Below, piece after piece: positions 14,845 to 20,096 of a DNA stretch of 20,096 nucleotides (within the stretch, counting starts at the first letter, position 1; the number at the start of each line of letters is the position of its first letter). Under the pieces are notes generated by a model, which was given only the letters and a program-made list of their open reading frames with translations, made no database searches and was not told where the DNA came from. Made by a program: the position numbers and the translations under genes. This stretch comes from Thiotrichales bacterium (GTDB lineage: Bacteria; Pseudomonadota; Gammaproteobacteria; JAAZVR01). Where the stretch lies: positions 1-20,096 of the forward strand of contig JAAZVR010000006.1 in assembly GCA_018623305.1 (NCBI GenBank), read 5' to 3'.

Positions 14845-15228
14845 ATGAGTAATATTCAGGAAGAATTGCAGAAGTTGGCACAAGATTTGCCGTCAGAGGC
14901 AACTTGGGATGATGTGGTTCGCAAAATTCATCAAGAAAACAAAATCACAAGCAATCAAAATTTACCTACAGATAAGCACAATACGACATTGTATAACCCG
15001 GCAAATATTACGGTAATCGGTGTTATTTCAGGTATTTTAGGCACGCTACCATTTATTCCAGGTGCAATGCTTTGGGTGCCATTGGCAATAGTATGTGGCG
15101 CATATGGGGCATTAAACAAAGCTGAAAAAGCTTGGACGGCGATCATTTTGGGTCTAGTTGGCTGGGTTGTGTCGCCAACCATCTCTCCGTTTGCAATCAA
15201 TTTTGCTTTAAAAGGGATAGGGGCTTAA
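14845..15228 (+). CDS. Unnamed small membrane protein with antitoxin-like N-terminus
   Basis: Not recognised as a named gene. The 127-residue product has a soluble N-terminus of about 50 residues and then two hydrophobic regions (about 55-90 and 96-122) rich in Gly and Pro. Residues 15-32, around LPSEATWDDVVRKI, resemble the opening of a widespread small protein type (LPDDATWDDLMYEIYVRQ-like) often found beside RelE/ParE toxins as an antitoxin-like partner. Here that motif is followed by membrane segments in place of the usual soluble tail. GGATGG lies about five bases before the ATG. The gene is divergent from rpoN and convergent with the recombinase gene, 11 bases away. The antisense ORF over it has no family character. 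Function unknown. Confidence 0.65.
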   Translation: MSNIQEELQKLAQDLPSEATWDDVVRKIHQENKITSNQNLPTDKHNTTLYNPANITVIGVISGILGTLPFIPGAMLWVPLAIVCGAYGALNKAEKAWTAIILGLVGWVVSPTISPFAINFALKGIGA

Positions 15229-15239
15229 TTACCCATCGC

Positions 15240-16253
15240 TTATAAAAAATCGGCGGCGTTGTTATCAAATATTTGAGCGTCGCGGATGTATTCATCTAGC
15301 ATCGTGCGATTTTTGTGACCGGACTGTGCCATTATCTTATGCTCGGGCTTGCCATCAATGGCGGCTTGGGTTATCAATCCTGCTCTTAGTGAATGTGGTG
15401 CAAAAGCTTTGGCATCCAAGCCAGCAAGCATTAGCTGCTTTTTCAACATATTGTAAAACGCATGATCTGAAATCGATTTATCCAAGATATTGTCGGTTTT
15501 ACTGATTCTCAGTGCCAAATAAGGGTTCTTAATTTCATGTTGATCAATGCACTCAAGCCATTCTTTTGTCGCTTCAACAGCGCAGAGTTTAGGGTTCTTT
15601 GCGAATGGAATGGCTAACTTTTTACCTTGGCCTTCACGGTCACCTTTGTGACCATAAACGTTTAAAATCAATCCATTAGGTAGCCACTGAAGGTCAGTTC
15701 GACGGATATTAACGACTTCTGAACGTCGAAGGGCGCCTGCATAGGCCAAAAGTAAAAGACAACGATTTCGTAAACCTTGCTGGGTTGAAAGATCAATGGA
15801 ATCGATTAATTGTTCAAGTTGTTCAAGTAAAACCGGTTGATGCTTGTGAGTCGGTTTACCATGCAGACGTTTAATGCCGCGAATTGTTTTTTCAACTTCA
15901 ATGGATTCAACGAGATTAACCAAATTTAAGGCCTTAAAAGCATTGCTAAAAGCAGACAGTCTTCGAGATAGCGTTTTGGGATTCAGTTGCTCAGCATAAG
16001 TCGTTAGATAGTTAACCAAATCTGAAACGTCGATTTCACCTAGACAACTGCGAAGCATCTCCTGAGAAATTTCATCGTCTGCTGCCAAATCAAAGAAGAA
16101 ACGCGTTAAATGGCGCAAGTCCGACTGATAAGAGATCAGAGTATTTTCAGCGTATGCGCGTTGAACGTATGTTTGCGCTTGATTTTGTTTGTCTTGAGTA
16201 AAGTCGTAACTGGCGGCTTTGCTGTGAGGTTGAGGAAAATGGTCTGAAGGCAT
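15240..16253 (-). CDS. Solo Cre-like tyrosine recombinase/integrase
   Basis: A 337-residue tyrosine recombinase with a complete active site: R176 (ALRRSE), K203 (GHKGD), H287 and R290 (APHSLRAG), H313 (SGHKN) and the nucleophile Y322 (DEYIRD). The C-terminal spacings (H-R 3, R-H/W 23, to Y 9) equal those of phage P1 Cre, which is 343 residues with Y324. The N-terminal SAM-like DNA-binding domain spans about 28-125. It is unlike XerC/XerD in its N-terminal extension and is not in a xer gene context. No Shine-Dalgarno precedes the chosen ATG. A 34-bp lox/rox-like palindrome lies 13 bases upstream. No excisionase, phage or transposon genes are adjacent, so this is either a domesticated recombinase or the remnant of an element. 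The natural substrate is inferred. Confidence 0.9.
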   Translation of the reverse strand: MPSDHFPQPHSKAASYDFTQDKQNQAQTYVQRAYAENTLISYQSDLRHLTRFFFDLAADDEISQEMLRSCLGEIDVSDLVNYLTTYAEQLNPKTLSRRLSAFSNAFKALNLVNLVESIEVEKTIRGIKRLHGKPTHKHQPVLLEQLEQLIDSIDLSTQQGLRNRCLLLLAYAGALRRSEVVNIRRTDLQWLPNGLILNVYGHKGDREGQGKKLAIPFAKNPKLCAVEATKEWLECIDQHEIKNPYLALRISKTDNILDKSISDHAFYNMLKKQLMLAGLDAKAFAPHSLRAGLITQAAIDGKPEHKIMAQSGHKNRTMLDEYIRDAQIFDNNAADFL

Positions 16254-16266
16254 CGTTAAAATCTAC

Positions 16267-16300
16267 ATAACTTACAATAATGGTAATTATCGTAAGTTAT
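16267..16300. repeat. 34-bp lox/rox-like inverted repeat, candidate recombination site
   Basis: Arms ATAACTTACAATA (16267-16279) and TATCGTAAGTTAT (16288-16300) flank the asymmetric 8-base spacer ATGGTAAT. Internal symmetry extends to 15 bp per arm with one mismatch around GGTA. From memory of published sites, the arms match P1 loxP (ATAACTTCGTATA and its inverse) at 20 of 26 positions, and 16268-16299 matches D6 rox at 25 of 32. It lies 2 bases after the minD stop and 13 bases before the recombinase ATG. It could instead be a minD transcript-end hairpin: on the minus strand the mismatch becomes a G-U pair, but the tail GTAGATTTT is a weak T-run. Confidence 0.7.
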
Positions 16301-16302
16301 AT

Positions 16303-17145
16303 TTAAGACTTACGCAACCAATTAAACCAGCCTTTTTTGTTTTGTACCGTTTGAGCATCATCTGGGTCAGACTCAATCTCTAAAAAACGCATCGGTGGGT
16401 TTTCGCCCAAGATTCGCAAAACAACATCTTTGTAGGCCTCTTGTGCATCGGATTCAGTGTTGTAAATAACTGGATGGCCCTGATTGTTGCTAATCATCAC
16501 ATCTACGGACTCAGGCACAGCGCCTAGAAATTCCACATTCAACTGGTTTATGATCGTTTGGTAATCAATATGAGCACCCAAAGGAACTTTTTCAGGGTCA
16601 TAGCGTGTAATCAAGCACTCAATATTCGCCTTGAGGCCTAATTTGGCTTTTTGTGAACGAGACTGCAAAAGCCCAATCATACGGTCTGCATCTCGTATCG
16701 ACGATGGATCTGGATTGACAACAATGATGGCTTCATCGGCAAAATATTGGGCCATAAAGGCACCTCGTTCAATACCGGCTGGAGAATCACAGATAATGAA
16801 ATCAAAATCCAGTTTTTTTAGAGACTCAATGACATGCTCGATGCCTTCTTCAGTCAAATCGTCTTTATCGCGTGTCTGAGAAGCCGGCAAAATCGACAAT
16901 AATGGCTCGCGTTCGTCCTGAATCAAAGCATCTTCAATCTGCGCTTCGTCGTTAACGACATTCACCAAATCATGGCTTACACGGCCTTCAACACCTAAAA
17001 CAATGTCTAAATTGCGCAATCCAACATCAAAATCGACAACAACGGTTCGGTGGCCTCTTTGAGCAAGACCGATAGCGATATTCGCACTGGAGGTGGTTTT
17101 GCCAACCCCGCCCTTGCCTGAAGTTAAAACGATGACACGATTCAT
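16303..17145 (-). CDS. minD: Septum site-determining ATPase MinD
   Basis: A 280-residue ParA/MinD-type ATPase. The deviant Walker A SGKGGVGKTTSS has the signature lysine K11 and K16. VVVDFDVGLRNLD (about 35-47) and the family stretch LPASQTRDKDDLT follow. The C-terminal KKGWFNWLRKS fits the amphipathic membrane-targeting helix. MinD oscillates with MinC and MinE to keep the division ring off the poles. Neither minC nor minE adjoins it; the upstream partners are queD and a small membrane-protein gene, and its ATG overlaps the stop of the latter by 4 bp. A MinD-like paralogue with another placement role is possible, but the sequence looks like true MinD. Confidence 0.9.
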   Translation of the reverse strand: MNRVIVLTSGKGGVGKTTSSANIAIGLAQRGHRTVVVDFDVGLRNLDIVLGVEGRVSHDLVNVVNDEAQIEDALIQDEREPLLSILPASQTRDKDDLTEEGIEHVIESLKKLDFDFIICDSPAGIERGAFMAQYFADEAIIVVNPDPSSIRDADRMIGLLQSRSQKAKLGLKANIECLITRYDPEKVPLGAHIDYQTIINQLNVEFLGAVPESVDVMISNNQGHPVIYNTESDAQEAYKDVVLRILGENPPMRFLEIESDPDDAQTVQNKKGWFNWLRKS

Positions 17146-17348
17146 TGTTGATACTCAAATACAACGAAATAAAGCATATAAGCCCCGTAAACGACGACAA
17201 GCATAATGCTAAACCAGTATATAAAGCCTTTGGGTGGCGGTAAATTCGCTTGTTCGTAGCTGGCCAGCATCTCGCGACGTTTTTTACGCCAACGCAGGTA
17301 AAACCATACCCCCGCCATGACTAATATAAATAGAACAAAAGATTTCAT
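17142..17348 (-). CDS. Unnamed 68-residue two-helix membrane protein
   Basis: Not recognised. The product has a hydrophobic helix at about residues 3-20, a strongly basic patch RWRKKRRE (about 19-26), a proline-containing linker (NLPPPKG), and a second hydrophobic helix at about 43-64. By the positive-inside rule the loop faces the cytoplasm with both termini outside. The gene is held between queD and minD by ATGA overlaps at both ends (its start in the queD stop, its stop in the minD start), which strongly supports that it is translated. No function can be assigned. Confidence 0.75.
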   Translation of the reverse strand: MKSFVLFILVMAGVWFYLRWRKKRREMLASYEQANLPPPKGFIYWFSIMLVVVYGAYMLYFVVFEYQQ

Positions 17349-17761
17349 CGAATTTCAAAGCTCGCAGAACATTTCGCCGTTTCTTCAACGATGACTTTCT
17401 GCAATATAACCCCAGAATCCGCCAACTGCTGAGGGCCAATGACTTCCACTAGATACTGCGCCATATTTTCAGCGGTCGGATTAAATGGAACAGCCAAAAC
17501 ACTTGGGTCAACCGCCTGTAAGTCAGCTAGCATAGGATCGTTTTGCCAGATTAACATACGATGATCCCAGTGATCTTCTAACCACATACAAAGCTGTTCC
17601 TTAATCACACCAAAGTCAATGACTCGGCCAACTTCATCGAGTTCGGCAGCGCAATGAAAATGGATTCGATAATTGTGCCCATGCAAATGACGACATTTGT
17701 TTTCATGTCCAACCACTCGGTGCCCGGTTGAAATGTCGTGATATCGTTGTGCTAGGTGCAT
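17345..17761 (-). CDS. queD: 6-carboxytetrahydropterin synthase QueD / PTPS family
   Basis: A 138-residue protein of the PTPS/QueD fold. Zinc-binding histidines are H14, H27 and H29 (STGHR and RHLHGHNYR), with the catalytic cysteine at C23, D66-H67 in DHWDHRML, and the pterin-anchoring glutamate in VEET (E127). QueD converts dihydroneopterin triphosphate to 6-carboxytetrahydropterin, the second step towards queuosine and other 7-deazaguanines. A pterin role (PTPS) cannot be excluded from sequence alone. GAGG sits six bases before the ATG. It heads a minus-strand operon with the small membrane protein and minD, an unrelated pairing. Confidence 0.92.
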   Translation of the reverse strand: MHLAQRYHDISTGHRVVGHENKCRHLHGHNYRIHFHCAAELDEVGRVIDFGVIKEQLCMWLEDHWDHRMLIWQNDPMLADLQAVDPSVLAVPFNPTAENMAQYLVEVIGPQQLADSGVILQKVIVEETAKCSASFEIR

Positions 17762-17823
17762 CTAAGGCCTCAATAATCATTAAAAAATACTCAGAAATAA
17801 TAGCATAGATTTGCCTTGTTCGT

Positions 17824-17852
17824 TTGTTAGCAGGCCTTGTATTGGCTATACT
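17824..17852 (+). promoter_or_regulatory. Predicted sigma-70 promoter of pgsA
   Basis: TTGTTA (17824-17829) and TATACT (17847-17852) are separated by 17 bases, with a predicted start near 17859 and a short leader carrying AAGGA (17868-17872). It lies in the divergent queD/pgsA gap. Confidence 0.65.
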
Positions 17853-17880
17853 GTTCGCAGAATTTATAAGGACTGCTTAA

Positions 17881-18441
17881 ATGACTAATATCCCAATGTT
17901 CCTAACATGGCTCAGAATTCTTGCCATCCCTGTGTTAATCGTCGCATTTTATATGCCGGGAGATGAAGCACGTTTTTGGGCAACGATGGTCTTTATGGTG
18001 GCTGCATGGACTGATTGGCTTGACGGTTATCTTGCTCGAAAATGGAATCAGACCAGCGGTTTTGGTGCATTTTTAGATCCAGTCGCAGATAAATTAATTG
18101 TTGCGGTTGCACTGGTGATGCTTGCGATTGACCTGCAAACGTTATGGGTAACGATCCCTGTTTTAGTGATTATTTCCAGAGAAATTATTATTTCTGCTCT
18201 CAGAGAGTGGATGGCAACAGAAGAACTCAGTGCCTCAGTGGCGGTTTCAAATTTGGGGAAATGGAAAACAGCAACTCAACTAGGAGCCATTACTTTTTTA
18301 TTGTACGGGCAGGATTTTTACGGCATCCCATTGAAAGAATTAGGTTTAGTTTTATTGCTTGTTGCCACGGCTTTAACCCTTGTTTCCATGATGCAATATT
18401 TAAATTCAGCGATTAGAGCAGTTAAAGAAAAAAACGCTTGA
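17881..18441 (+). CDS. pgsA: CDP-diacylglycerol-glycerol-3-phosphate 3-phosphatidyltransferase
   Basis: A 186-residue inner-membrane enzyme that makes phosphatidylglycerophosphate, the committed step to phosphatidylglycerol and cardiolipin. The CDP-alcohol phosphotransferase signature is complete: D45, D48, G49, A52, R53, G62, D66 and D70 fit D-x2-DG-x2-AR-x8-G-x3-D-x3-D exactly. Several hydrophobic helices surround it (about 10-24, 32-46, 72-100, 148-172). Length matches E. coli PgsA (182). The stop codon lies inside the promoter of the following tRNA operon, and the pgsA-tRNA order is conserved with E. coli, although uvrC, which often precedes pgsA, is not here. Confidence 0.96.
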   Translation: MTNIPMFLTWLRILAIPVLIVAFYMPGDEARFWATMVFMVAAWTDWLDGYLARKWNQTSGFGAFLDPVADKLIVAVALVMLAIDLQTLWVTIPVLVIISREIIISALREWMATEELSASVAVSNLGKWKTATQLGAITFLLYGQDFYGIPLKELGLVLLLVATALTLVSMMQYLNSAIRAVKEKNA

Positions 18442-18465
18442 TTATTAAACTTCGGTACATATAAT
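18438..18465 (+). promoter_or_regulatory. Predicted promoter of the tRNA operon
   Basis: TTGATT (18438-18443) and a perfect TATAAT (18460-18465) are separated by 16 bases, 11 bases before the first tRNA. The -35 contains the TGA stop of pgsA. Assigned by consensus. Confidence 0.7.
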
Positions 18466-18476
18466 ACGCACGTATT

Positions 18477-18552
18477 GCGGGAATAGCTCAGTTGGTAGAG
18501 CACAACCTTGCCAAGGTTGGGGTCGCGAGTTCGAGCCTCGTTTCCCGCTCCA
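18477..18552 (+). tRNA. tRNA-Gly (anticodon GCC)
   Basis: A complete cloverleaf of 76 bases. The acceptor stem GCGGGAA pairs with TTCCCGC, and the D arm carries GCTCAGTTGGTAGAGC. The anticodon stem CAACC/GGTTG holds the loop TTGCCAA (anticodon GCC), and the T loop is TTCGAGC. The CCA end is encoded. It is the first of three tRNAs, equivalent in position to E. coli glyW. Confidence 0.96.
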
Positions 18553-18558
18553 TAATTT

Positions 18559-18632
18559 GGCTGAATGGTAGAGTGGTTATACAGTGGATTGCAAATCCAT
18601 GGACGTCGGTTCGATTCCGGCTTCAGCCTCCA
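18559..18632 (+). tRNA. tRNA-Cys (anticodon GCA)
   Basis: A complete cloverleaf of 74 bases. The acceptor stem GGCTGAA pairs with TTCAGCC, the anticodon loop is TTGCAAA (anticodon GCA), the T loop is TTCGATT, and CCA is encoded. It lies six bases after tRNA-Gly, equivalent to E. coli cysT. Confidence 0.95.
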
Positions 18633-18640
18633 GATTACAT

Positions 18641-18727
18641 GCCCGGGTGGCGGAACTGGTAGACGCAGCAGACTTAAAATCTGCCGATCAATAGATCGTG
18701 CCGGTTCGATTCCGGCCTCGGGCACCA
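18641..18727 (+). tRNA. tRNA-Leu (anticodon TAA)
   Basis: A class II tRNA of 87 bases with a long variable arm (CGATCAATAGATCG stem-loop). The acceptor stem GCCCGGG pairs with CTCGGGC (one G-T pair), the anticodon stem GCAGA/TCTGC holds the loop CTTAAAA (anticodon TAA), and CCA is encoded. It is equivalent to E. coli leuZ, and its anticodon reads TTA and TTG, the latter being a favoured leucine codon in this window. Confidence 0.95.
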
Positions 18728-18734
18728 TACCAAG

Positions 18735-18769
18735 AAAGCCCCTCTCATTATTATGAGAGGGGCTTTTTT
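18735..18769. terminator. Strong bidirectional terminator after the tRNA operon
   Basis: A perfect 14-bp stem pairs AAAGCCCCTCTCAT (18735-18748) with ATGAGAGGGGCTTT (18753-18766) around TATT, with a six-T run at 18764-18769. It ends the tRNA transcript and, with its A-run on the other side, probably also serves convergent mobA, whose stop is 13 bases away. Confidence 0.95.
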
Positions 18770-18781
18770 ATTGCCTCAATT

Positions 18782-19396
18782 TTAAATAATCTGTTTTCTT
18801 AGACACGCTTTGGCTTCCTCATGAGTATTAAAATTTAGCAGCAGGCCTTCATTTAAATCGAACTGTACGGCTTCTGAAGGATATTGAGCTAAAAACCCTT
18901 TTATGGAACGACGTTTGGCGTGGATGTACTCCTCTAATGGAATCGACAGGCGTTCACTGATTGACATATGTGCATAATGTTTTCGCCCCTTTTGTTCGGC
19001 AACCACCATCGGGGATTGGGTTTGTGTCATTCGTTTAATGTAGTGTTTCGGTACAATTGGACTGTCCACAGGCCAAGTAATCCATCGTCGAGCTCTATTA
19101 GATTTAAGAGCTTGTTGAATACCCGCTAATGGGCCCAACCCTCCTGTTTCAAAGCTGAAATTATGGTCTTTTAGTACAGGGTATCCGAGCGATTGATAGC
19201 GTTGAATATTTCGATTGGCACTGATCACAATCGGCATCTCTGTCGAAGATTGCATCTGAAGTTGATCTAATATGCATTCAACTAAGCTGCTCCCACCCCA
19301 CTCAACCCAGCCTTTGTCAGCACCTGACATACGTCGCCCTAAGCCTCCAGCTAACACCAAGATACCGCATTCAGCATAAGATGAATCAATGGTCAT
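18782..19396 (-). CDS. mobA: Molybdenum cofactor guanylyltransferase MobA
   Basis: A 204-residue nucleotidyltransferase that adds GMP to molybdopterin to form the Mo-bis-MGD cofactor used by enzymes such as formate dehydrogenase and nitrate reductase. The GTP-binding signature LAGGLGRRMSGADKGW is at residues 15-30, and the metal-binding acidic site follows in WPVDSP. The start at 19396 is preferred. The frame is open to 19456, but the extra 20 residues are an out-of-frame reading of the upstream gene's 3' end. With this start the gene overlaps its upstream neighbour by 11 bases, implying coupled translation. Confidence 0.88.
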   Translation of the reverse strand: MTIDSSYAECGILVLAGGLGRRMSGADKGWVEWGGSSLVECILDQLQMQSSTEMPIVISANRNIQRYQSLGYPVLKDHNFSFETGGLGPLAGIQQALKSNRARRWITWPVDSPIVPKHYIKRMTQTQSPMVVAEQKGRKHYAHMSISERLSIPLEEYIHAKRRSIKGFLAQYPSEAVQFDLNEGLLLNFNTHEEAKACLRKQII

Positions 19397-20096
19397 GACG
19401 GCTTTTCCAGTAAGTTTTTGCAAGCTGAACGCCTTGTTCATAGGATAGGGTGTCATTTAATCCCATCAAGGCAACCGCAACCGTTGCCACGACAGCGGAT
19501 TCGCCATAATTATCGCAGGCCTTGCCATGCCATAAACCAAGCAATGAATCCATTGACCACGTTTCAGGACGTACCTGACGCTCGATTAAACCATTTAACT
19601 CCGGCTCAATGAGTGTGTTTTTTTTAAGCATGTAAAGATGCGTCAGTGCATCAGGTCGAATTTCAGGATCACCTCCCTCCCCTTTAAAAATACAGGTACA
19701 GTGATTGTTAAGAGCCGTTGCTGCGTGCAAATGCAATTGTTCAACCCCACGATGAAAGATACTTTGCATGGAGACCGGTGCATTGAGTGGATTGAGAACC
19801 TTGACTAAGGTATTAAACAGTGTCCTGACCCCCAATTCATCCTTGAGGTGTAGGATCTCTCTGAGTGGTTGAGCAAAATGAGCTAAGGGTAGATACAGAA
19901 ATTGTGGAGTCTGCAAGGTTTCGTAGGCATCTTTTAAACTGTTTGCTTGAGCGATGTCAAAGCTTTCAAGGAAATCCGTTGCATAATGACGATGGTTAAA
20001 CTGACCTTGATCCCCGTGAATTAATACACCATAGCCCTGTTGAGCGAGCAACTTTGCCGCTAATAGGTAATAAGGTGGGTAACGCCATTTCCCAGC
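19386..20096 (-). CDS. TrpD2/YbiB-like glycosyltransferase family protein (5' end outside window)
   Basis: A partial gene: the frame is open through the right edge (A-G-K-W-R-Y-P-P-Y-Y-L precede the first TTG), so the TTG at 20051 is not the start. About 236 residues of the C-terminal part remain. The sequence fits the anthranilate phosphoribosyltransferase fold of the YbiB/TrpD2 type: GYGVLIHGDQG near the window edge, then LGVRTLFNTLVKVLNPLNAP, the equivalent of the TrpD RTxFNxLGPLxNP region, and later GEGGDPEIRPD. YbiB of E. coli binds nucleic acid and is not a tryptophan enzyme, so the role stays open. It is translationally coupled to mobA downstream. Confidence 0.8.
   Translation of the reverse strand, partial: AGKWRYPPYYLLAAKLLAQQGYGVLIHGDQGQFNHRHYATDFLESFDIAQANSLKDAYETLQTPQFLYLPLAHFAQPLREILHLKDELGVRTLFNTLVKVLNPLNAPVSMQSIFHRGVEQLHLHAATALNNHCTCIFKGEGGDPEIRPDALTHLYMLKKNTLIEPELNGLIERQVRPETWSMDSLLGLWHGKACDNYGESAVVATVAVALMGLNDTLSYEQGVQLAKTYWKSRHDH

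Noticed and set aside
14955..15200. 81-codon minus-strand ORF over the small membrane protein gene
   Set aside because: No family character or ribosome site; the plus-strand frame has membrane segments and a recognisable N-terminal motif.
16267..16300. The palindrome purely as an intrinsic terminator of minD
   Set aside because: Not fully excluded, but the minus-strand tail is only GTAGATTTT and the stem is AT-rich, while the lox/rox match and adjacent recombinase fit a protein-binding site better.
18318..18728. 136-codon minus-strand ORF across the tRNAs, with phrases such as MVPEAGIEPA and EARTRDPNLGKV
   Set aside because: It is the well-known false protein produced by reading tRNA genes in antisense; three clear tRNAs explain the region.
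19397..19456. N-terminal extension of mobA to 19456
   Set aside because: It overlaps the upstream gene's coding frame and its residues are not MobA-like; the nucleotide-binding motif begins soon after the 19396 start.
1..20096. A second full copy of the lox/rox-like site that would mark the far end of an integrated element
   Set aside because: Only short TAACTT-type fragments were found by eye (for example near 9853 and 10424); none has a matching inverted arm at the right spacing.

Overview
The window reads as ordinary chromosome of a gammaproteobacterium, slightly AT-rich by eye. TTG is a favoured leucine codon even in highly expressed genes such as rpsA. Gene order (tig-clpP-clpX-lon-hupB; rpsA-ihfB-lapA-pyrF; pgsA-tRNA-Gly-tRNA-Cys-tRNA-Leu) and protein character suggest a sulfur-oxidiser-like lineage near Thiomicrospira, Hydrogenovibrio or Thiomicrorhabdus. 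That placement is an impression and is not tested here.

Left part (1-4133): the 3' end of a very large flavin/iron-sulfur oxidoreductase, a 1-nt-overlapping short YchJ-like SEC-C protein, and convergent yaaA. Centre-left (4151-10273): the protein quality-control cluster tig-clpP-clpX-lon, then hupB with its own promoter and terminator. A hairpin separates clpP from clpX, and a 37-bp imperfect palindrome lies between lon and the hupB promoter. Centre (10300-13359): rpsA with a long leader, ihfB, a short lapA and pyrF, ending in a terminator that runs into the 3' end of convergent rpoN. The usual lapB between lapA and pyrF is missing.

Right-centre (13342-17761): rpoN, an unnamed small membrane protein whose N-terminus resembles small antitoxin-like proteins, a solo Cre-like tyrosine recombinase, then (all minus strand) queD, a 68-aa membrane protein and minD, joined by 4-bp ATGA overlaps. 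minC and minE are not beside minD. In the 49-bp gap between minD and the recombinase sits a 34-bp palindrome with 13-8-13 geometry that closely resembles phage P1 loxP and phage D6 rox. This recombinase plus lox/rox-like site is the most interesting signal in the window. It may be a site-specific recombination module lodged in the chromosome, or a self-regulated recombinase.

Right end (17824-20096): pgsA followed by the three-tRNA operon and a strong terminator, in the same order as in E. coli. Then, on the minus strand, come mobA and the 3' part of a TrpD2/YbiB-like glycosyltransferase that runs off the window. No gap longer than 300 bases lacks a gene. I saw no CRISPR array, insertion sequence or rRNA.
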